Shown: positions 1-8,238 of the stretch, in pieces
Layout: each line of letters begins with the position of its first letter
Position numbering within the stretch: position 1 is the stretch's first letter
Origin: Eubacterium sp.
GTDB lineage: Bacteria > Bacillota > Clostridia > Lachnospirales > Lachnospiraceae
DNA length: 44,003 nt
Reading direction: 5' to 3'
Assembly: GCA_017475235.1 (NCBI GenBank)
Contig: JAFVGA010000016.1
Location: forward strand, 1 to 44,003
Position numbers and translations under genes: made by a program
The notes under the pieces: generated by a model
Database searches by the model: none
The model's input: only the letters and a program-made list of their open reading frames with translations
Told to the model about the DNA's origin: nothing

Positions 1-996
1 CTTGCTGCAAATGGTGGACATATTGTGGCTCAGAAGAGTATTTACGGTGGTACTTACAACTTACTAGCACATACACTTCCACAGTATGACATCAATACAA
101 CATTTGTTGACATTCACAATTTAGAGGAAGTTGAGAATGCTATAGAAGATAACACAAGAGCAATCTTTATTGAGACACTTGGAAATCCAAACAGTGATAT
201 TCCAGATATTGAAGCTCTATCAGAGATTGCACACAAGAACAACATTCCACTAGTAATTGACAATACTTTTGGAACACCATACCTTATCAGACCATTTGAG
301 CATGGAGCTGATATCGTAGTTCACTCTGCAACAAAGTTTTTGGGCGGACACGGAACTACATTGGGCGGAATTATTGTTGAGTCTGGAAAATTTGATTACA
401 AGGCAGCTGGCAAGTTCCCTAACATTGCTGACCCTAACCCAAGTTATCATGGAGTATCATTCTATGACGCAGTAGGACCAGCAGCATTTGTAACTTACAT
501 CAGAGCAATTCTACTAAGAGATACTGGAGCAAGTATTTCACCTTTCAATGCATTCTTATTGCTTCAAGGTATCGAGACATTGTCACTTAGAGTAGAGAGA
601 CATGCTGAGAATACAAAGAAAGTGGTTGAGTACTTAAGCAATCACCCACAAGTTGAACATGTAAATCATCCATCACTTGAGGATCATCCAAACAACGATC
701 TTTACAAGAGATATTTCCCTAATGGTGGTGGCTCAATCTTTACATTCGACATTAAAGGTGGTCAGGAAGAAGCATGGAAGTTTATCGACAACTTAAAGAT
801 CTTCTCACTACTTGCAAACGTAGCAGATCTTAAGAGTTTGGTAATTCATCCAGCATCAACTACTCATTCGCAGTTGACTACTGAAGAACTTGCTGACATT
901 GGAATTACAGGAAGTACAATCCGTCTTTCAATTGGTACAGAAAATATTGATGACATCATTACTGACTTGGAAAATGGATTTGAAGCAATTAAATAA
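1..996 (+). CDS. metY: O-acetylhomoserine aminocarboxypropyltransferase (sulfhydrylase), 5' end missing
   Basis: PLP enzyme of the Cys/Met metabolism family that makes homocysteine from O-acetylhomoserine and sulfide in the cytoplasm. The open frame runs from base 1, so the N-terminus lies outside the window; about 331 residues of a family usually near 425-430 are present. The fold-type I signature SATKFLGGHG is visible, and its PLP-binding lysine is the codon at 334-336. The VIDNTFGTPYLIRP and HPASTTHSQL stretches are typical of the sulfhydrylase branch rather than of cystathionine synthases. The next gene, cysK, starts 34 bases downstream, so the two probably form a sulfide-assimilation pair. 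No frameshift is seen. The internal GTG at 25 is not the real start, because coding continues upstream of it. Confidence 0.92.
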   Translation, partial: LAANGGHIVAQKSIYGGTYNLLAHTLPQYDINTTFVDIHNLEEVENAIEDNTRAIFIETLGNPNSDIPDIEALSEIAHKNNIPLVIDNTFGTPYLIRPFEHGADIVVHSATKFLGGHGTTLGGIIVESGKFDYKAAGKFPNIADPNPSYHGVSFYDAVGPAAFVTYIRAILLRDTGASISPFNAFLLLQGIETLSLRVERHAENTKKVVEYLSNHPQVEHVNHPSLEDHPNNDLYKRYFPNGGGSIFTFDIKGGQEEAWKFIDNLKIFSLLANVADLKSLVIHPASTTHSQLTTEELADIGITGSTIRLSIGTENIDDIITDLENGFEAIK

Positions 997-1030
997 TAAT
1001 GTATAATAATTTGAAGAGAGGTAAATAAAA

Positions 1031-1966
1031 ATGGCAAATATATATCAAGGAACACTTGGACTAATCGGAAACACTCCAATAGTTGAAGTAACAAATATCG
1101 AAAAAGAATTAGGACTAGAGGCAAAGGTTTTAGTAAAGCTTGAGTACTTTAACCCGGCCGGAAGCGTCAAAGATCGTATCGCAAAGGCAATGATTGACGA
1201 CGCCGAAGAACAAGGACTACTTAAAGAAGGTTCAGTAATTATTGAGCCTACTTCAGGAAATACAGGTATCGGACTTGCGGCTATCGCTGCAGCAAAAGGA
1301 TATAGAATTATCCTTACAATGCCTGACACAATGAGCGTTGAGAGAAGAAACATCTTGAAAGCATACGGTGCTGAATTAGTTTTAACTGATGGTGCAAACG
1401 GAATGAAGGGCGCTATTGCAAAGGCTCAGGAACTAGCTGATGAAATTGAGAACAGCTTTATCCCTGGACAGTTTGTAAACCCTGCAAACCCTAAGATTCA
1501 CAAGGCTACAACAGGCCCTGAGATTTATAGAGACACAGATGGAGAAGTTGATATCTTTATCGCGGGCGTTGGTACTGGCGGAACAGTAACTGGTGTGGGT
1601 GAATACTTGAAAGAGCAAAACCCAGACATCAAAGTAGTTGCGCTTGAGCCAGAAGATTCGCCAGTGTTGTCTGAAGGTAGAGCAGGTGCTCATAAGATTC
1701 AGGGAATCGGTGCTGGATTTGTGCCAGACGTTTTGAACACAGATGTCTTCGACGAAGTATTCAAAGCAGCAAACGAAGATGCATTCAAGGCGGCTAAGTT
1801 GTTGGCAAAGAAAGAAGGAATATCAGTTGGTATTTCATCAGGAGCTGCACTTCACGGAGCAATTGAACTTGCTAAGAAACCTGAAAATAAAGGTAAGACA
1901 ATCGTAGCGTTGTTACCAGACAGTGGAGACAGATATTACTCAACAGCATTGTTCACAGAAGATTAA
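1031..1966 (+). CDS. cysK: Cysteine synthase A (O-acetylserine sulfhydrylase)
   Basis: Makes L-cysteine from O-acetylserine and sulfide with PLP. The 311 residues match the usual CysK length. NPAGSVKDR near residues 40-50 carries the Schiff-base lysine. PTSGNTGIGLA is the substrate-binding loop, and GVGTGGTVTGVGEYL is the phosphate-cup glycine-rich loop. SVGISSGAA near the C-terminus contacts the pyridine nitrogen. An AAGAGAGGT ribosome site precedes the ATG. It follows the metY homologue closely and is followed by a 12-bp perfect hairpin before the glutamate-cysteine ligase gene, so cysteine supply and gamma-glutamylcysteine formation lie side by side. The product would feed both protein synthesis and that ligase. 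Confidence 0.95.
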   Translation: MANIYQGTLGLIGNTPIVEVTNIEKELGLEAKVLVKLEYFNPAGSVKDRIAKAMIDDAEEQGLLKEGSVIIEPTSGNTGIGLAAIAAAKGYRIILTMPDTMSVERRNILKAYGAELVLTDGANGMKGAIAKAQELADEIENSFIPGQFVNPANPKIHKATTGPEIYRDTDGEVDIFIAGVGTGGTVTGVGEYLKEQNPDIKVVALEPEDSPVLSEGRAGAHKIQGIGAGFVPDVLNTDVFDEVFKAANEDAFKAAKLLAKKEGISVGISSGAALHGAIELAKKPENKGKTIVALLPDSGDRYYSTALFTED

Positions 1967-1972
1967 AAATAA

Positions 1973-1999
1973 AAATGAGAGGTCTATGACCTCTCATTT
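1973..1999 (+). terminator. Perfect 12-bp hairpin between cysK and the gamma-glutamylcysteine ligase gene
   Basis: AAATGAGAGGTC at 1973-1984 pairs perfectly with GACCTCTCATTT at 1988-1999 around a TAT loop. Only a short T-poor tail follows, and the next ribosome site (AAAGGAG, 2004-2010) begins five bases later. It is either a weak or partial terminator, or an mRNA 3'-end stabiliser that sets different levels for the two genes. Confidence 0.6.
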
Positions 2000-2018
2000 A
2001 TTAAAAGGAGATAATGTT

Positions 2019-3269
2019 ATGAATTTTAAAGACAGCATTATATCTTACATCAGAAGTGGCGAATCAGAGAATAAAAATTTAGGTTTAGAAATAGAGCATT
2101 TTATAGTGAACAAGCAAGGAGAGCAGATAGAGTTTGACGAGATAACAAATCTAATAAAAGAAGTATCAGAGAAGATAAATGCAAATGTAAGTTATTCTGA
2201 CGGATATCCAGTTGGCTATTCAACAGATGAGTATGCTATTACACTGGAGCCATCCTGCCAGTTTGAAATAAGTATCAATCCATATGAAGATATTGAGAAG
2301 ATAGAAAAGGTTTACAAGGAGTTTGTTAATCTGTGGGAACCTATATTTACTAAGCATGGTTATAATATGGTCACAAATGGTAATCTACCAGCTGTTGAGC
2401 AAGGTAAAATAACACCAAATCAAATTCCATTGTCATCTAAACTTAGATATAAGTATATGGATGAATACCTAAGTAAAAGCGGCAAATTTTCGCGTTATAT
2501 GATGAGAGCATCCGCGTCAGCTCAAGTCTCAATAGATTATAAATCAGAAGAGGATTTGGCAAAGAAGTTAAGAGTGCTAGAAAAGATTTCACCTATTTTG
2601 ATGATTATAATGGAGAGCAAGAGCGACAAGGAATTCTCGCTTCCAGGAAATGATGGTCATACGCATCTATTAAGAATCCAGGAGTGGGATGATTTAGATC
2701 CAGACAGAACTGGTTTCTTGGAAGGTTCGTTGGATGAAGGTTTTGGATATGAGGATGTTGCTGACATTACATACAATGTTCCGCTTATTCTTTTGACCAA
2801 GGATGGAGTGACAGAGTACGTTGGAGACAAGAGCGCCAAAGACTTAGTAGATGAAGGCATCATCAAAGAATCTGATGTGGAAGATAGAGAAAAGGAATCC
2901 CAACTTATTGAGCATGTTTTCTCGATGGGATTTTTCCATTATAGAGTTAAAAAGTATATTGAACTTAGAGTGGCGGATAGTGTTCCAATAGATAAAGCTT
3001 TGGGATTTGTAGCGTTATTGAAAGGATTGATATATGATAATTCAAATCTAAATGTGTTGGACGAAAAATTTAGTAATGTAAAAACACTAGATGATATTCA
3101 ATCAGCAATCAATGAAATCAAAGTAAAAGGATTTGATGCAGTTATCTATGATGGAAAAACAGCATATGATTATGCTGATGAGTTAGTTGAAATAGCAGAC
3201 AAAGGACTAGAAGTAAAAGATAAGGAGTACTTGAAAAATGTGCGAGCTTTTTGGAGTGACATCAAATAA
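2019..3269 (+). CDS. Glutamate-cysteine ligase, GCS2/EgtA-like
   Basis: ATP-dependent ligase expected to join glutamate through its gamma-carboxyl to cysteine. With the ATG at 2019, placed eight bases after AAAGGAG, the protein is 416 residues. An earlier in-frame ATG at 1923 lies inside cysK and has no ribosome site, so I reject it. Visible family motifs are GLEIEHF (22-28), a glutamate-binding stretch EYAITLEPSCQFEIS (71-85) and MMRASASAQVSIDY (161-174). These belong to the plant/actinobacterial GCS2 branch (EgtA, GshA of proteobacteria) rather than E. coli GshA. No glutathione synthetase gene is next to it. Its last 32 bases overlap a class II amidotransferase gene, which implies translational coupling. 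The exact acceptor (cysteine or another amine) cannot be settled from sequence alone. Confidence 0.85.
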   Translation: MNFKDSIISYIRSGESENKNLGLEIEHFIVNKQGEQIEFDEITNLIKEVSEKINANVSYSDGYPVGYSTDEYAITLEPSCQFEISINPYEDIEKIEKVYKEFVNLWEPIFTKHGYNMVTNGNLPAVEQGKITPNQIPLSSKLRYKYMDEYLSKSGKFSRYMMRASASAQVSIDYKSEEDLAKKLRVLEKISPILMIIMESKSDKEFSLPGNDGHTHLLRIQEWDDLDPDRTGFLEGSLDEGFGYEDVADITYNVPLILLTKDGVTEYVGDKSAKDLVDEGIIKESDVEDREKESQLIEHVFSMGFFHYRVKKYIELRVADSVPIDKALGFVALLKGLIYDNSNLNVLDEKFSNVKTLDDIQSAINEIKVKGFDAVIYDGKTAYDYADELVEIADKGLEVKDKEYLKNVRAFWSDIK

Positions 3270-4005
3270 GAAAGTACAACTGAATGATTATTTAAAAGAG
3301 TTTATTAGTCATAGTGACGAACATCCAAATGGATGGGGTATGGCTTTCTTTGATAACGCCAAATATTCTATTCTTCGTGAGCCAGTCAAGGCAAGTAATA
3401 GTGACTACTTGAAAGAGTTGCTAGAAAATCCTATTTCTTCGGCGGAGATGTTTGCTCATATTAGATTGGCAACAAAGGGACACGTTGAGTGTGAGAATAC
3501 ACATCCATTTGTTATGAAAGACAAGAGTGGTCGCACTTGGACTTTGGCTCATAATGGAACTATCTTTGATGCACCAGCTTTAAGCAAGTATCAAATGGTA
3601 CAGGTAGGAAGTACTGATAGTGAAAGAATTCTTTACTACATAATTGATAGAGTGAATGAGCAACTTGAGTTAGTTCATTTTTATCCAGAAGAAAGAATTG
3701 AACTAATTGAGAGTATTGCAGAAAAATTATCTGAACATAATAAGTTAAATTTCATTTTGCACGATGGTGAGTATGCTTATGTTCATATAAATGAGGCTGG
3801 TACTTTGCATAGATTAGAAGAAGAGGGAACTGTTATTCTTTCGACGCAGGTGCTTGATGACAAGGCTTGGGAAGAAGTTGAACAGAATACTTTGTTTGTT
3901 TATAAAGACGGAGAATTGATTCATAAAGGAAAGAAACATTCATATGGTCATGTGACTACACAAGAGGAAATGGATATGCTCTTTATGAATTATTCGGAAC
4001 TATAA
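3238..4005 (+). CDS. Class II glutamine amidotransferase, EgtC/YafJ/Dug3-like
   Basis: N-terminal nucleophile hydrolase of 255 residues. Cys2 directly after the initiator (MCELFGVTSN) is the catalytic residue exposed once Met is removed. HPNGWGMAFF (29-38), HIRLATKG (74-81), LAHNGT (103-108) and GSTDSERI (124-131) are the glutaminase pocket motifs of the YafJ/EgtC/Dug3 group. There is no synthase domain, so it probably hydrolyses a gamma-glutamyl bond or acts with a separate partner. The start codon lies 32 bases inside the preceding ligase gene. By analogy to EgtA plus EgtC (ergothioneine) and to Dug3 (glutathione breakdown), I infer a role in removing gamma-glutamate from a thiol conjugate. 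The substrate is unknown. Confidence 0.88.
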   Translation: MCELFGVTSNKKVQLNDYLKEFISHSDEHPNGWGMAFFDNAKYSILREPVKASNSDYLKELLENPISSAEMFAHIRLATKGHVECENTHPFVMKDKSGRTWTLAHNGTIFDAPALSKYQMVQVGSTDSERILYYIIDRVNEQLELVHFYPEERIELIESIAEKLSEHNKLNFILHDGEYAYVHINEAGTLHRLEEEGTVILSTQVLDDKAWEEVEQNTLFVYKDGELIHKGKKHSYGHVTTQEEMDMLFMNYSEL

Positions 4006-4076
4006 AATATCAATTTACTATAATTTAATAATAGTTTAAAATAACCATTAGAAGATAAAACATAGAGGTGAATGAT

Positions 4077-4943
4077 TTGGATTTTAATGGTTTTATTAAT
4101 GAAATTGAAAAGAACAATTGGAAAATATACGGCGTAGAAGTGTACGAAGATAATCAGTTAATTCGCGAGTGGGGCGATACTAAAGAGACACCGCACATTA
4201 TTTACTCATGTACAAAAACATTTCTATCTGTGGCAGTTGGTATTGCTTGGGATAGAGGCTTGTTTGACCTTGATAAAAACATTTTTGAATACATTCCAGA
4301 AGATGTTTACAAAAAATATGATCCAAAGATTATTGATGATTTAAGTAAGATTTCAATTAGAAGACTTCTTACGATGTCTGTTCCTGGTTATCCTTTTAGA
4401 CCGGAAGGAGATAGTTATTTAGATTTCATTTTTAATTTGCCAATAGAAGATCCAGATAAAAATGAGTTCTATTACTGTAATATATGTCCAACCTTTGTCA
4501 GTGTCGCTTTGACATATGCGATAGGTGAAGACTTGTATGAGTTTATAGACAGAGAAATTATAAAACCATTAGGTATACATGTTGAGGAATACTTTAGAAT
4601 GCCAGAAGGATATTTCTACGGTGCATCACAGATGGTTATGACACTTCATGATATTAGTAAGCTTGGACTTCTTTTGTACAACAAGGGTGTTTGGAACGGA
4701 AAGAGAATAGTTTCTGAAGAGTATGTTGATATGGCCACATCAGTTCAAATTGAAAACGATAGATATGGTTACGGTTTTTATATTTGGAAGTATAAAGACG
4801 GATTTTATATAAGTGGTAAATGGGGTCAGCATTGTTTGATTCTACCAGATGAGAAGTTGATGGTAACATTTACTGGCTTTGTACCGGAGCAAGCTGAAGA
4901 TGTGGAAAATGCTATGATTAAGTATATTTTGGAAGATAAATAG
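4077..4943 (+). CDS. Serine hydrolase of the beta-lactamase/penicillin-binding-like family
   Basis: A 288-residue protein with the serine beta-lactamase-type fold. SCTK at residues 44-47 is the SxxK motif holding the nucleophile and base, and YCN (133-135) fills the YxN position. KWGQHC near the C-terminus stands where KTG or HxG normally lies, so the third motif is unusual. No signal peptide is visible, which points to a cytoplasmic esterase, amidase or D-peptide hydrolase rather than a cell-wall enzyme. I choose the TTG at 4077 because AGAGGTG (4064-4070) sits six bases before it. The GTG at 4068 overlaps that ribosome site and gives three extra residues. A TATAAT at 4019-4024 could be the -10 of its own promoter. 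Substrate unknown. Confidence 0.78.
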   Translation: MDFNGFINEIEKNNWKIYGVEVYEDNQLIREWGDTKETPHIIYSCTKTFLSVAVGIAWDRGLFDLDKNIFEYIPEDVYKKYDPKIIDDLSKISIRRLLTMSVPGYPFRPEGDSYLDFIFNLPIEDPDKNEFYYCNICPTFVSVALTYAIGEDLYEFIDREIIKPLGIHVEEYFRMPEGYFYGASQMVMTLHDISKLGLLLYNKGVWNGKRIVSEEYVDMATSVQIENDRYGYGFYIWKYKDGFYISGKWGQHCLILPDEKLMVTFTGFVPEQAEDVENAMIKYILEDK

Positions 4944-4999
4944 TTTTATGATAAACTGTTTATATATAAAGAACGGATAAAATTGAAAGGAGGTTTTAA

Positions 5000-5191
5000 A
5001 TGAAACTTGCAATAAAAATTATACCTTTGGTTTCTGTCTTTATTTATCTTTGTGTGGGGATGATTTGGAAATGCTGGCATCCAGGATGGCTTATAGTGGC
5101 CGGCGGAATACTAATAACAGGTATTCTCAAAATTATAGATGAGAGTATGGACGAAAAGAAAGATAAAAAAGAAGAAACACCAGAAGAATAA
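5000..5191 (+). CDS. Small two-helix membrane protein, unknown function
   Basis: A 63-residue peptide behind a strong AAAGGAGG ribosome site. Residues about 4-22 (IKIIPLVSVFIYLCVGMIW) and 29-46 (GWLIVAGGILITGILKII) form two hydrophobic helices joined by a short Trp-rich KCWHPG turn. The last 17 residues are a charged Asp/Glu/Lys tail. Both ends would be cytoplasmic. It lies 11 bases before a lipoprotein gene, so the two are probably co-transcribed and may work together at the membrane. I recognise no family. Confidence 0.7.
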   Translation: MKLAIKIIPLVSVFIYLCVGMIWKCWHPGWLIVAGGILITGILKIIDESMDEKKDKKEETPEE

Positions 5192-5202
5192 AGGAGTGTA
5201 TC

Positions 5203-5745
5203 ATGAAAAAAATTATTAGTTTATTATTAGTTACTGCGCTAGTAGCTACATGTGGATTGTTAGTTGGATGCGGAAAAAAAGACAAAGCTAAAGAGGCAGC
5301 TACCGAGGTGGCATCAAAGGCTAAGGAAGTTGAAACAAAAGCTGAAGAGAAAAAGGAAGATGTTTCAAAGGCAGTTGAGACTAAAAAAGAAAAAGCTACA
5401 AAAGAACTAAGCAGTAAAGAGAAGGCCTTGGAGGAAGCTTCAAAGGCTATGCAGAAGAAGGCTCCAAAGAAACCAACAGTTCACGGTAATGGTATTGTTG
5501 GAGTATGGGAGTACAATCAGAAAGAATATCAAATTCCTGCCACATATACATTTAAAAAGGGCGGTACAGGAACATACAAATTGGCTGGACAAGTTCAAAA
5601 GATTAAATGGAAAACAAAAGGCAAGAAGATTACAATCAATATTAATAATCAAGGTGATATGAACCAGAAGTATAAACTTGAAGGTGATGTTTTAACACTA
5701 TACGATATCACTGATTCACCTGTTGTTTATTACAGAGTTGGATAA
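5203..5745 (+). CDS. Lipoprotein with Lys/Glu coiled coil and a small C-terminal beta domain
   Basis: A 180-residue secreted lipoprotein. The signal peptide ends in the lipobox LLVGC with Cys23 as the lipid-anchored residue, so the protein sits on the outer face of the membrane. Residues about 25-85 are an Ala/Lys/Glu-rich coiled coil or helical stalk. The last 80 residues (beginning GIVGVWEY) alternate hydrophobic and charged residues, with a YTFKKGGTGTYKL hairpin and a final LYDITDSPVVYYRV strand. That resembles the small lipocalin-like or DUF5640-type domains common on clostridial lipoproteins. No binding residue can be assigned. It follows the two-helix peptide gene and ends at a strong terminator. 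Confidence 0.75.
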   Translation: MKKIISLLLVTALVATCGLLVGCGKKDKAKEAATEVASKAKEVETKAEEKKEDVSKAVETKKEKATKELSSKEKALEEASKAMQKKAPKKPTVHGNGIVGVWEYNQKEYQIPATYTFKKGGTGTYKLAGQVQKIKWKTKGKKITININNQGDMNQKYKLEGDVLTLYDITDSPVVYYRVG

Positions 5746-5759
5746 TAATTAATATTTGG

Positions 5760-5793
5760 AGAGGGTTTCTCATTGTAGAAACCCTCTTTTTTT
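5760..5793 (+). terminator. Intrinsic terminator after the lipoprotein gene
   Basis: AGAGGGTTTCT (5760-5770) pairs perfectly with AGAAACCCTCT (5777-5787) around a six-base loop, followed by a run of seven T (5787-5793). It closes the hydrolase, membrane-peptide and lipoprotein group. Confidence 0.93.
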
Positions 5794-5834
5794 AATATAC
5801 TTATAATATCGAACGAACGGAAAGGTTAAATAAG

Positions 5835-6434
5835 ATGGACGATAGACTTAAAAAGCAATTGGAGTTTTCTCTAGAGATCGATAAAGAGAAAGAGATTTTT
5901 CGCCATACACATTTGTCGGGCGAGGGCAGAAATGAAAACGATGCTGAACACTCCTGGCATATGGCGATTATGGCATATCTCCTAAAGGAATATTCTAATG
6001 AAGATATAGACATAGCAAAAGTAATGATTATGTGTTTGATTCACGACATTGTTGAGATAGATGCAGGTGATACTTACGCATATGACGACGAAGGCTTAAA
6101 GACTCAAAAGATAAGAGAAGATAAGGCGAAAGAGAGAATCTATTCACTTTTGCCGGAGGATCAAAGGGATGAGTTGGTTGCTATCTTTGACGAGTTCGAG
6201 GCATATGAGACGCCGGAGTCAAAGTTTGCACACACTATGGATAATCTTCAGCCACTCATTTTAAATAACAGTAATGAGGGTATGGATTGGAAGATAGATG
6301 GAACTGATGCGGACCACGTGTTTGCTCGTCAAAGAAAGAATGCACTTGGTTCAGAAAAACTTTGGGAGATTACAGAAAAGATTCTCAATGAAAATGTTGA
6401 AAAAGGTAATTTAAGTTTTAAGGAGGGCAAATAA
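5835..6434 (+). CDS. HD-domain phosphohydrolase, HDDC2/YfbR-like 5'-nucleotidase
   Basis: A 199-residue HD hydrolase. Metal ligands are visible in AEHSWHMA (His39 and neighbours) and in LIHDIVEIDAGD (His70-Asp71), the layout of the HDDC2/YfbR group that removes phosphate from deoxynucleoside 5'-monophosphates. The length fits that group (about 190-210). GGAAAGG lies before the ATG. A TATAAT at 5802-5807, just past the upstream terminator, is a likely -10. The next gene, L-lactate dehydrogenase, starts at the base after this stop codon, so the two are translationally linked. A second HD protein of the same broad family, only distantly similar, is at 41730. Nucleotide preference is inferred from the family. 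Confidence 0.83.
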   Translation: MDDRLKKQLEFSLEIDKEKEIFRHTHLSGEGRNENDAEHSWHMAIMAYLLKEYSNEDIDIAKVMIMCLIHDIVEIDAGDTYAYDDEGLKTQKIREDKAKERIYSLLPEDQRDELVAIFDEFEAYETPESKFAHTMDNLQPLILNNSNEGMDWKIDGTDADHVFARQRKNALGSEKLWEITEKILNENVEKGNLSFKEGK

Positions 6435-7382
6435 ATGACAAAGGTTAATAACAGAAAAGTTGCGATAGTAGGATGTGGATTTGTTGGATCTGCTTCGGCA
6501 TTTGCGTTGCTTGAGAGTGGATTGTTCTCCGAAATTGTTTTGATTGATGCTAATCAAGAGAAGGCAGAGGGAGAAGCGCTTGATATTGCTCACGGAGCAC
6601 CTTTTGCTAGACCTACTAAAATATATGCAGGTGAGTACAAAGATATAGCGGATGCCTCAATAGTAATTGTGACAGCTGGTGCTGGACAAAAGCCAGGTGA
6701 GACTAGATTAGATTTGGTGAAGAAGAATGTTGGAATTTTTAAGTCAGTTATTCCTTCTATTACAGAGTACAACAAAGAAGGAATTCTTTTGATTGTAGCT
6801 AACCCAGTAGATGTGCTAACATATGCTGCGGCAAAGATTAGTGGATTTCCAGAGAACAGAGTATTTGGCTCGGGCACAGTTTTAGATACTGCTAGATTTA
6901 AATATTTACTAGGCGAGCATTTAGAAGTAGACAGTAGAGCAGTTCATGCATTTATTATAGGAGAGCACGGAGACAGTGAGATTGCTGCTTGGAGTAGTGC
7001 CAATGTATCTGGTATTCCAGTAAATGATTTCTGCGAAATGCGCGGACATTTTGAACATGCCAAAGCAATGGAGCGAATAGCTGAAGAGGTTAAAAATAGT
7101 GCCTATGAGATTATTGAAAAGAAAGGCGCTACATACTATGGAATTGCAATGTCAGTAAAGCGTATTTGCGAAGCTATAGTGAGAGATGAGAAATCAATTC
7201 TTCCAATCTCAAGCATTCAGCATAACAATTACGGAATAAGTGATGTTGCACTAAGTATGCCTGCTATTGTCGGTAGAGAAGGGGTGGAATGTACAGTTCC
7301 ATATGAGCTTTCTAAGAAGGAAGTGGAGGCTTTGCAAGAGTCTGCTAAAACACTAAAAGAAGTAATAGATGATGCCCTATAA
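6435..7382 (+). CDS. ldh: L-lactate dehydrogenase
   Basis: NAD-dependent interconversion of pyruvate and L-lactate, the redox-balancing step of fermentation. The 315 residues are the usual length. VGCGFVGSASA (12-22) is the Rossmann dinucleotide loop. GQKPGETR (84-91) carries glutamine at the specificity position that separates lactate from malate dehydrogenases, followed by the catalytic-loop arginine. GEHGDSE contains the catalytic His178. I see no obvious allosteric truncation. It starts directly after the HD phosphohydrolase stop and is closed by a strong terminator, so it has no other partner genes. The pairing with a nucleotidase is not an obvious metabolic link. Confidence 0.95.
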   Translation: MTKVNNRKVAIVGCGFVGSASAFALLESGLFSEIVLIDANQEKAEGEALDIAHGAPFARPTKIYAGEYKDIADASIVIVTAGAGQKPGETRLDLVKKNVGIFKSVIPSITEYNKEGILLIVANPVDVLTYAAAKISGFPENRVFGSGTVLDTARFKYLLGEHLEVDSRAVHAFIIGEHGDSEIAAWSSANVSGIPVNDFCEMRGHFEHAKAMERIAEEVKNSAYEIIEKKGATYYGIAMSVKRICEAIVRDEKSILPISSIQHNNYGISDVALSMPAIVGREGVECTVPYELSKKEVEALQESAKTLKEVIDDAL

Positions 7383-7394
7383 GGGCCGATAAAT

Positions 7395-7430
7395 AAAGGA
7401 CTGATTCCCTTAAGGAATCGGTCCTTTTTT
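7395..7430 (+). terminator. Intrinsic terminator after ldh
   Basis: AAAGGACTGATTCC (7395-7408) pairs with GGAATCGGTCCTTT (7414-7427), with one G-T wobble, around a five-base loop. A run of T ends at 7430. Confidence 0.93.
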
Positions 7431-7451
7431 AGTGCTAAACAATTCGATTTA

Positions 7452-7460
7452 TGTTAGAAT
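7452..7460 (+). promoter_or_regulatory. Extended -10 promoter before sufC
   Basis: TGTTAGAAT at 7452-7460 is an extended -10 (TGn plus TAGAAT, five of six consensus bases). It sits 22 bases after the ldh terminator and 30 bases before the sufC start. No good -35 hexamer is seen 17 bases upstream, as is usual for extended -10 promoters. Confidence 0.55.
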
Positions 7461-7490
7461 AATAAAAGCGAATTTTAGAAAGGCATTGAG

Positions 7491-8237
7491 ATGTTAGAAC
7501 TAAAAAATGTGTCGTTCGAAGTGGACGACGAACTAGGAAATAAGGAAATAATCAAGGACATAAGTCTTACTATTCCAGATAACAAAATGATTGTTATCAC
7601 TGGTCCAAATGGTGGAGGTAAGTCTACTTTGGCGCGTTTGATTGCGGGCATTGAGAAACCAACATCAGGAAAGATCCTTTTGGATGGTGAGGACATTACA
7701 GATATGTCTATTACAGATAGAGCAAACAAAGGAATTGGTTTTGCGCTCCAGCAACCAGTCCGCTTCAAAGGCATCCAAGTATTCGACCTAATTAAACTTG
7801 CTACAGGTAAACAGATTTCACTTGAGTCTGCATGCAAGTATCTATCTGCAGTAGGACTTTGTGCGAGAGATTATATTAATAGGGAAGTTAACGCCAGTCT
7901 TTCTGGCGGAGAGTTAAAGAGAATTGAGATAGCAACTGTTCTTGCGAAGAAGAGCGAGTTATCTGTCTTCGACGAACCCGAAGCAGGAATCGACCTTTGG
8001 AGCTTTAACAGTTTGATTAAAGTATTCGAGAAGATGAGAAGAGACATTGAGGATAGTTCAATTGTTATTATTTCTCACCAGGAAAGAATCTTGAATATAG
8101 CTGACGAGATTATTGTTTTGGCGGATGGACAACTTACTGCTAGAGGTAGTAAGGATGAGATTATGCCAACATTAGTTGGTGTGAATGCTCCAGCAAGACA
8201 ATGCGACAAAGCTGACCCACAGAAAGGAGATAAATAG
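7491..8237 (+). CDS. sufC: Fe-S cluster assembly ATPase SufC
   Basis: Cytoplasmic ABC-type ATPase of the SUF iron-sulfur scaffold, 248 residues, the SufC norm. Walker A is GPNGGGKST (38-46). The ABC signature is LSGGELKR, Walker B is ELSVFDEPEAGID, and the switch histidine is in IISHQERIL. The FALQQPVRFKG Q-loop region is characteristic of SufC and not of transporter ATPases, and there is no membrane partner. The downstream SufB-like gene begins one base after this stop, so the pair is the scaffold. No sufS, sufU or nifU-type gene lies in the window. The ATG is preceded by GAAAGG. Confidence 0.92.
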   Translation: MLELKNVSFEVDDELGNKEIIKDISLTIPDNKMIVITGPNGGGKSTLARLIAGIEKPTSGKILLDGEDITDMSITDRANKGIGFALQQPVRFKGIQVFDLIKLATGKQISLESACKYLSAVGLCARDYINREVNASLSGGELKRIEIATVLAKKSELSVFDEPEAGIDLWSFNSLIKVFEKMRRDIEDSSIVIISHQERILNIADEIIVLADGQLTARGSKDEIMPTLVGVNAPARQCDKADPQKGDK

Positions 8238-8238
8238 T

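Noticed and set aside
1923-2018. An N-terminal extension of the glutamate-cysteine ligase, starting inside cysK
   Set aside because: No ribosome site and it runs through the perfect hairpin at 1973-1999. The ATG at 2019 is eight bases after AAAGGAG and gives the normal family start.
8185-8238. A longer start for the SufB-like gene
   Set aside because: It overlaps the sufC end and has no ribosome site, while the ATG at 8239 has GGAG upstream.
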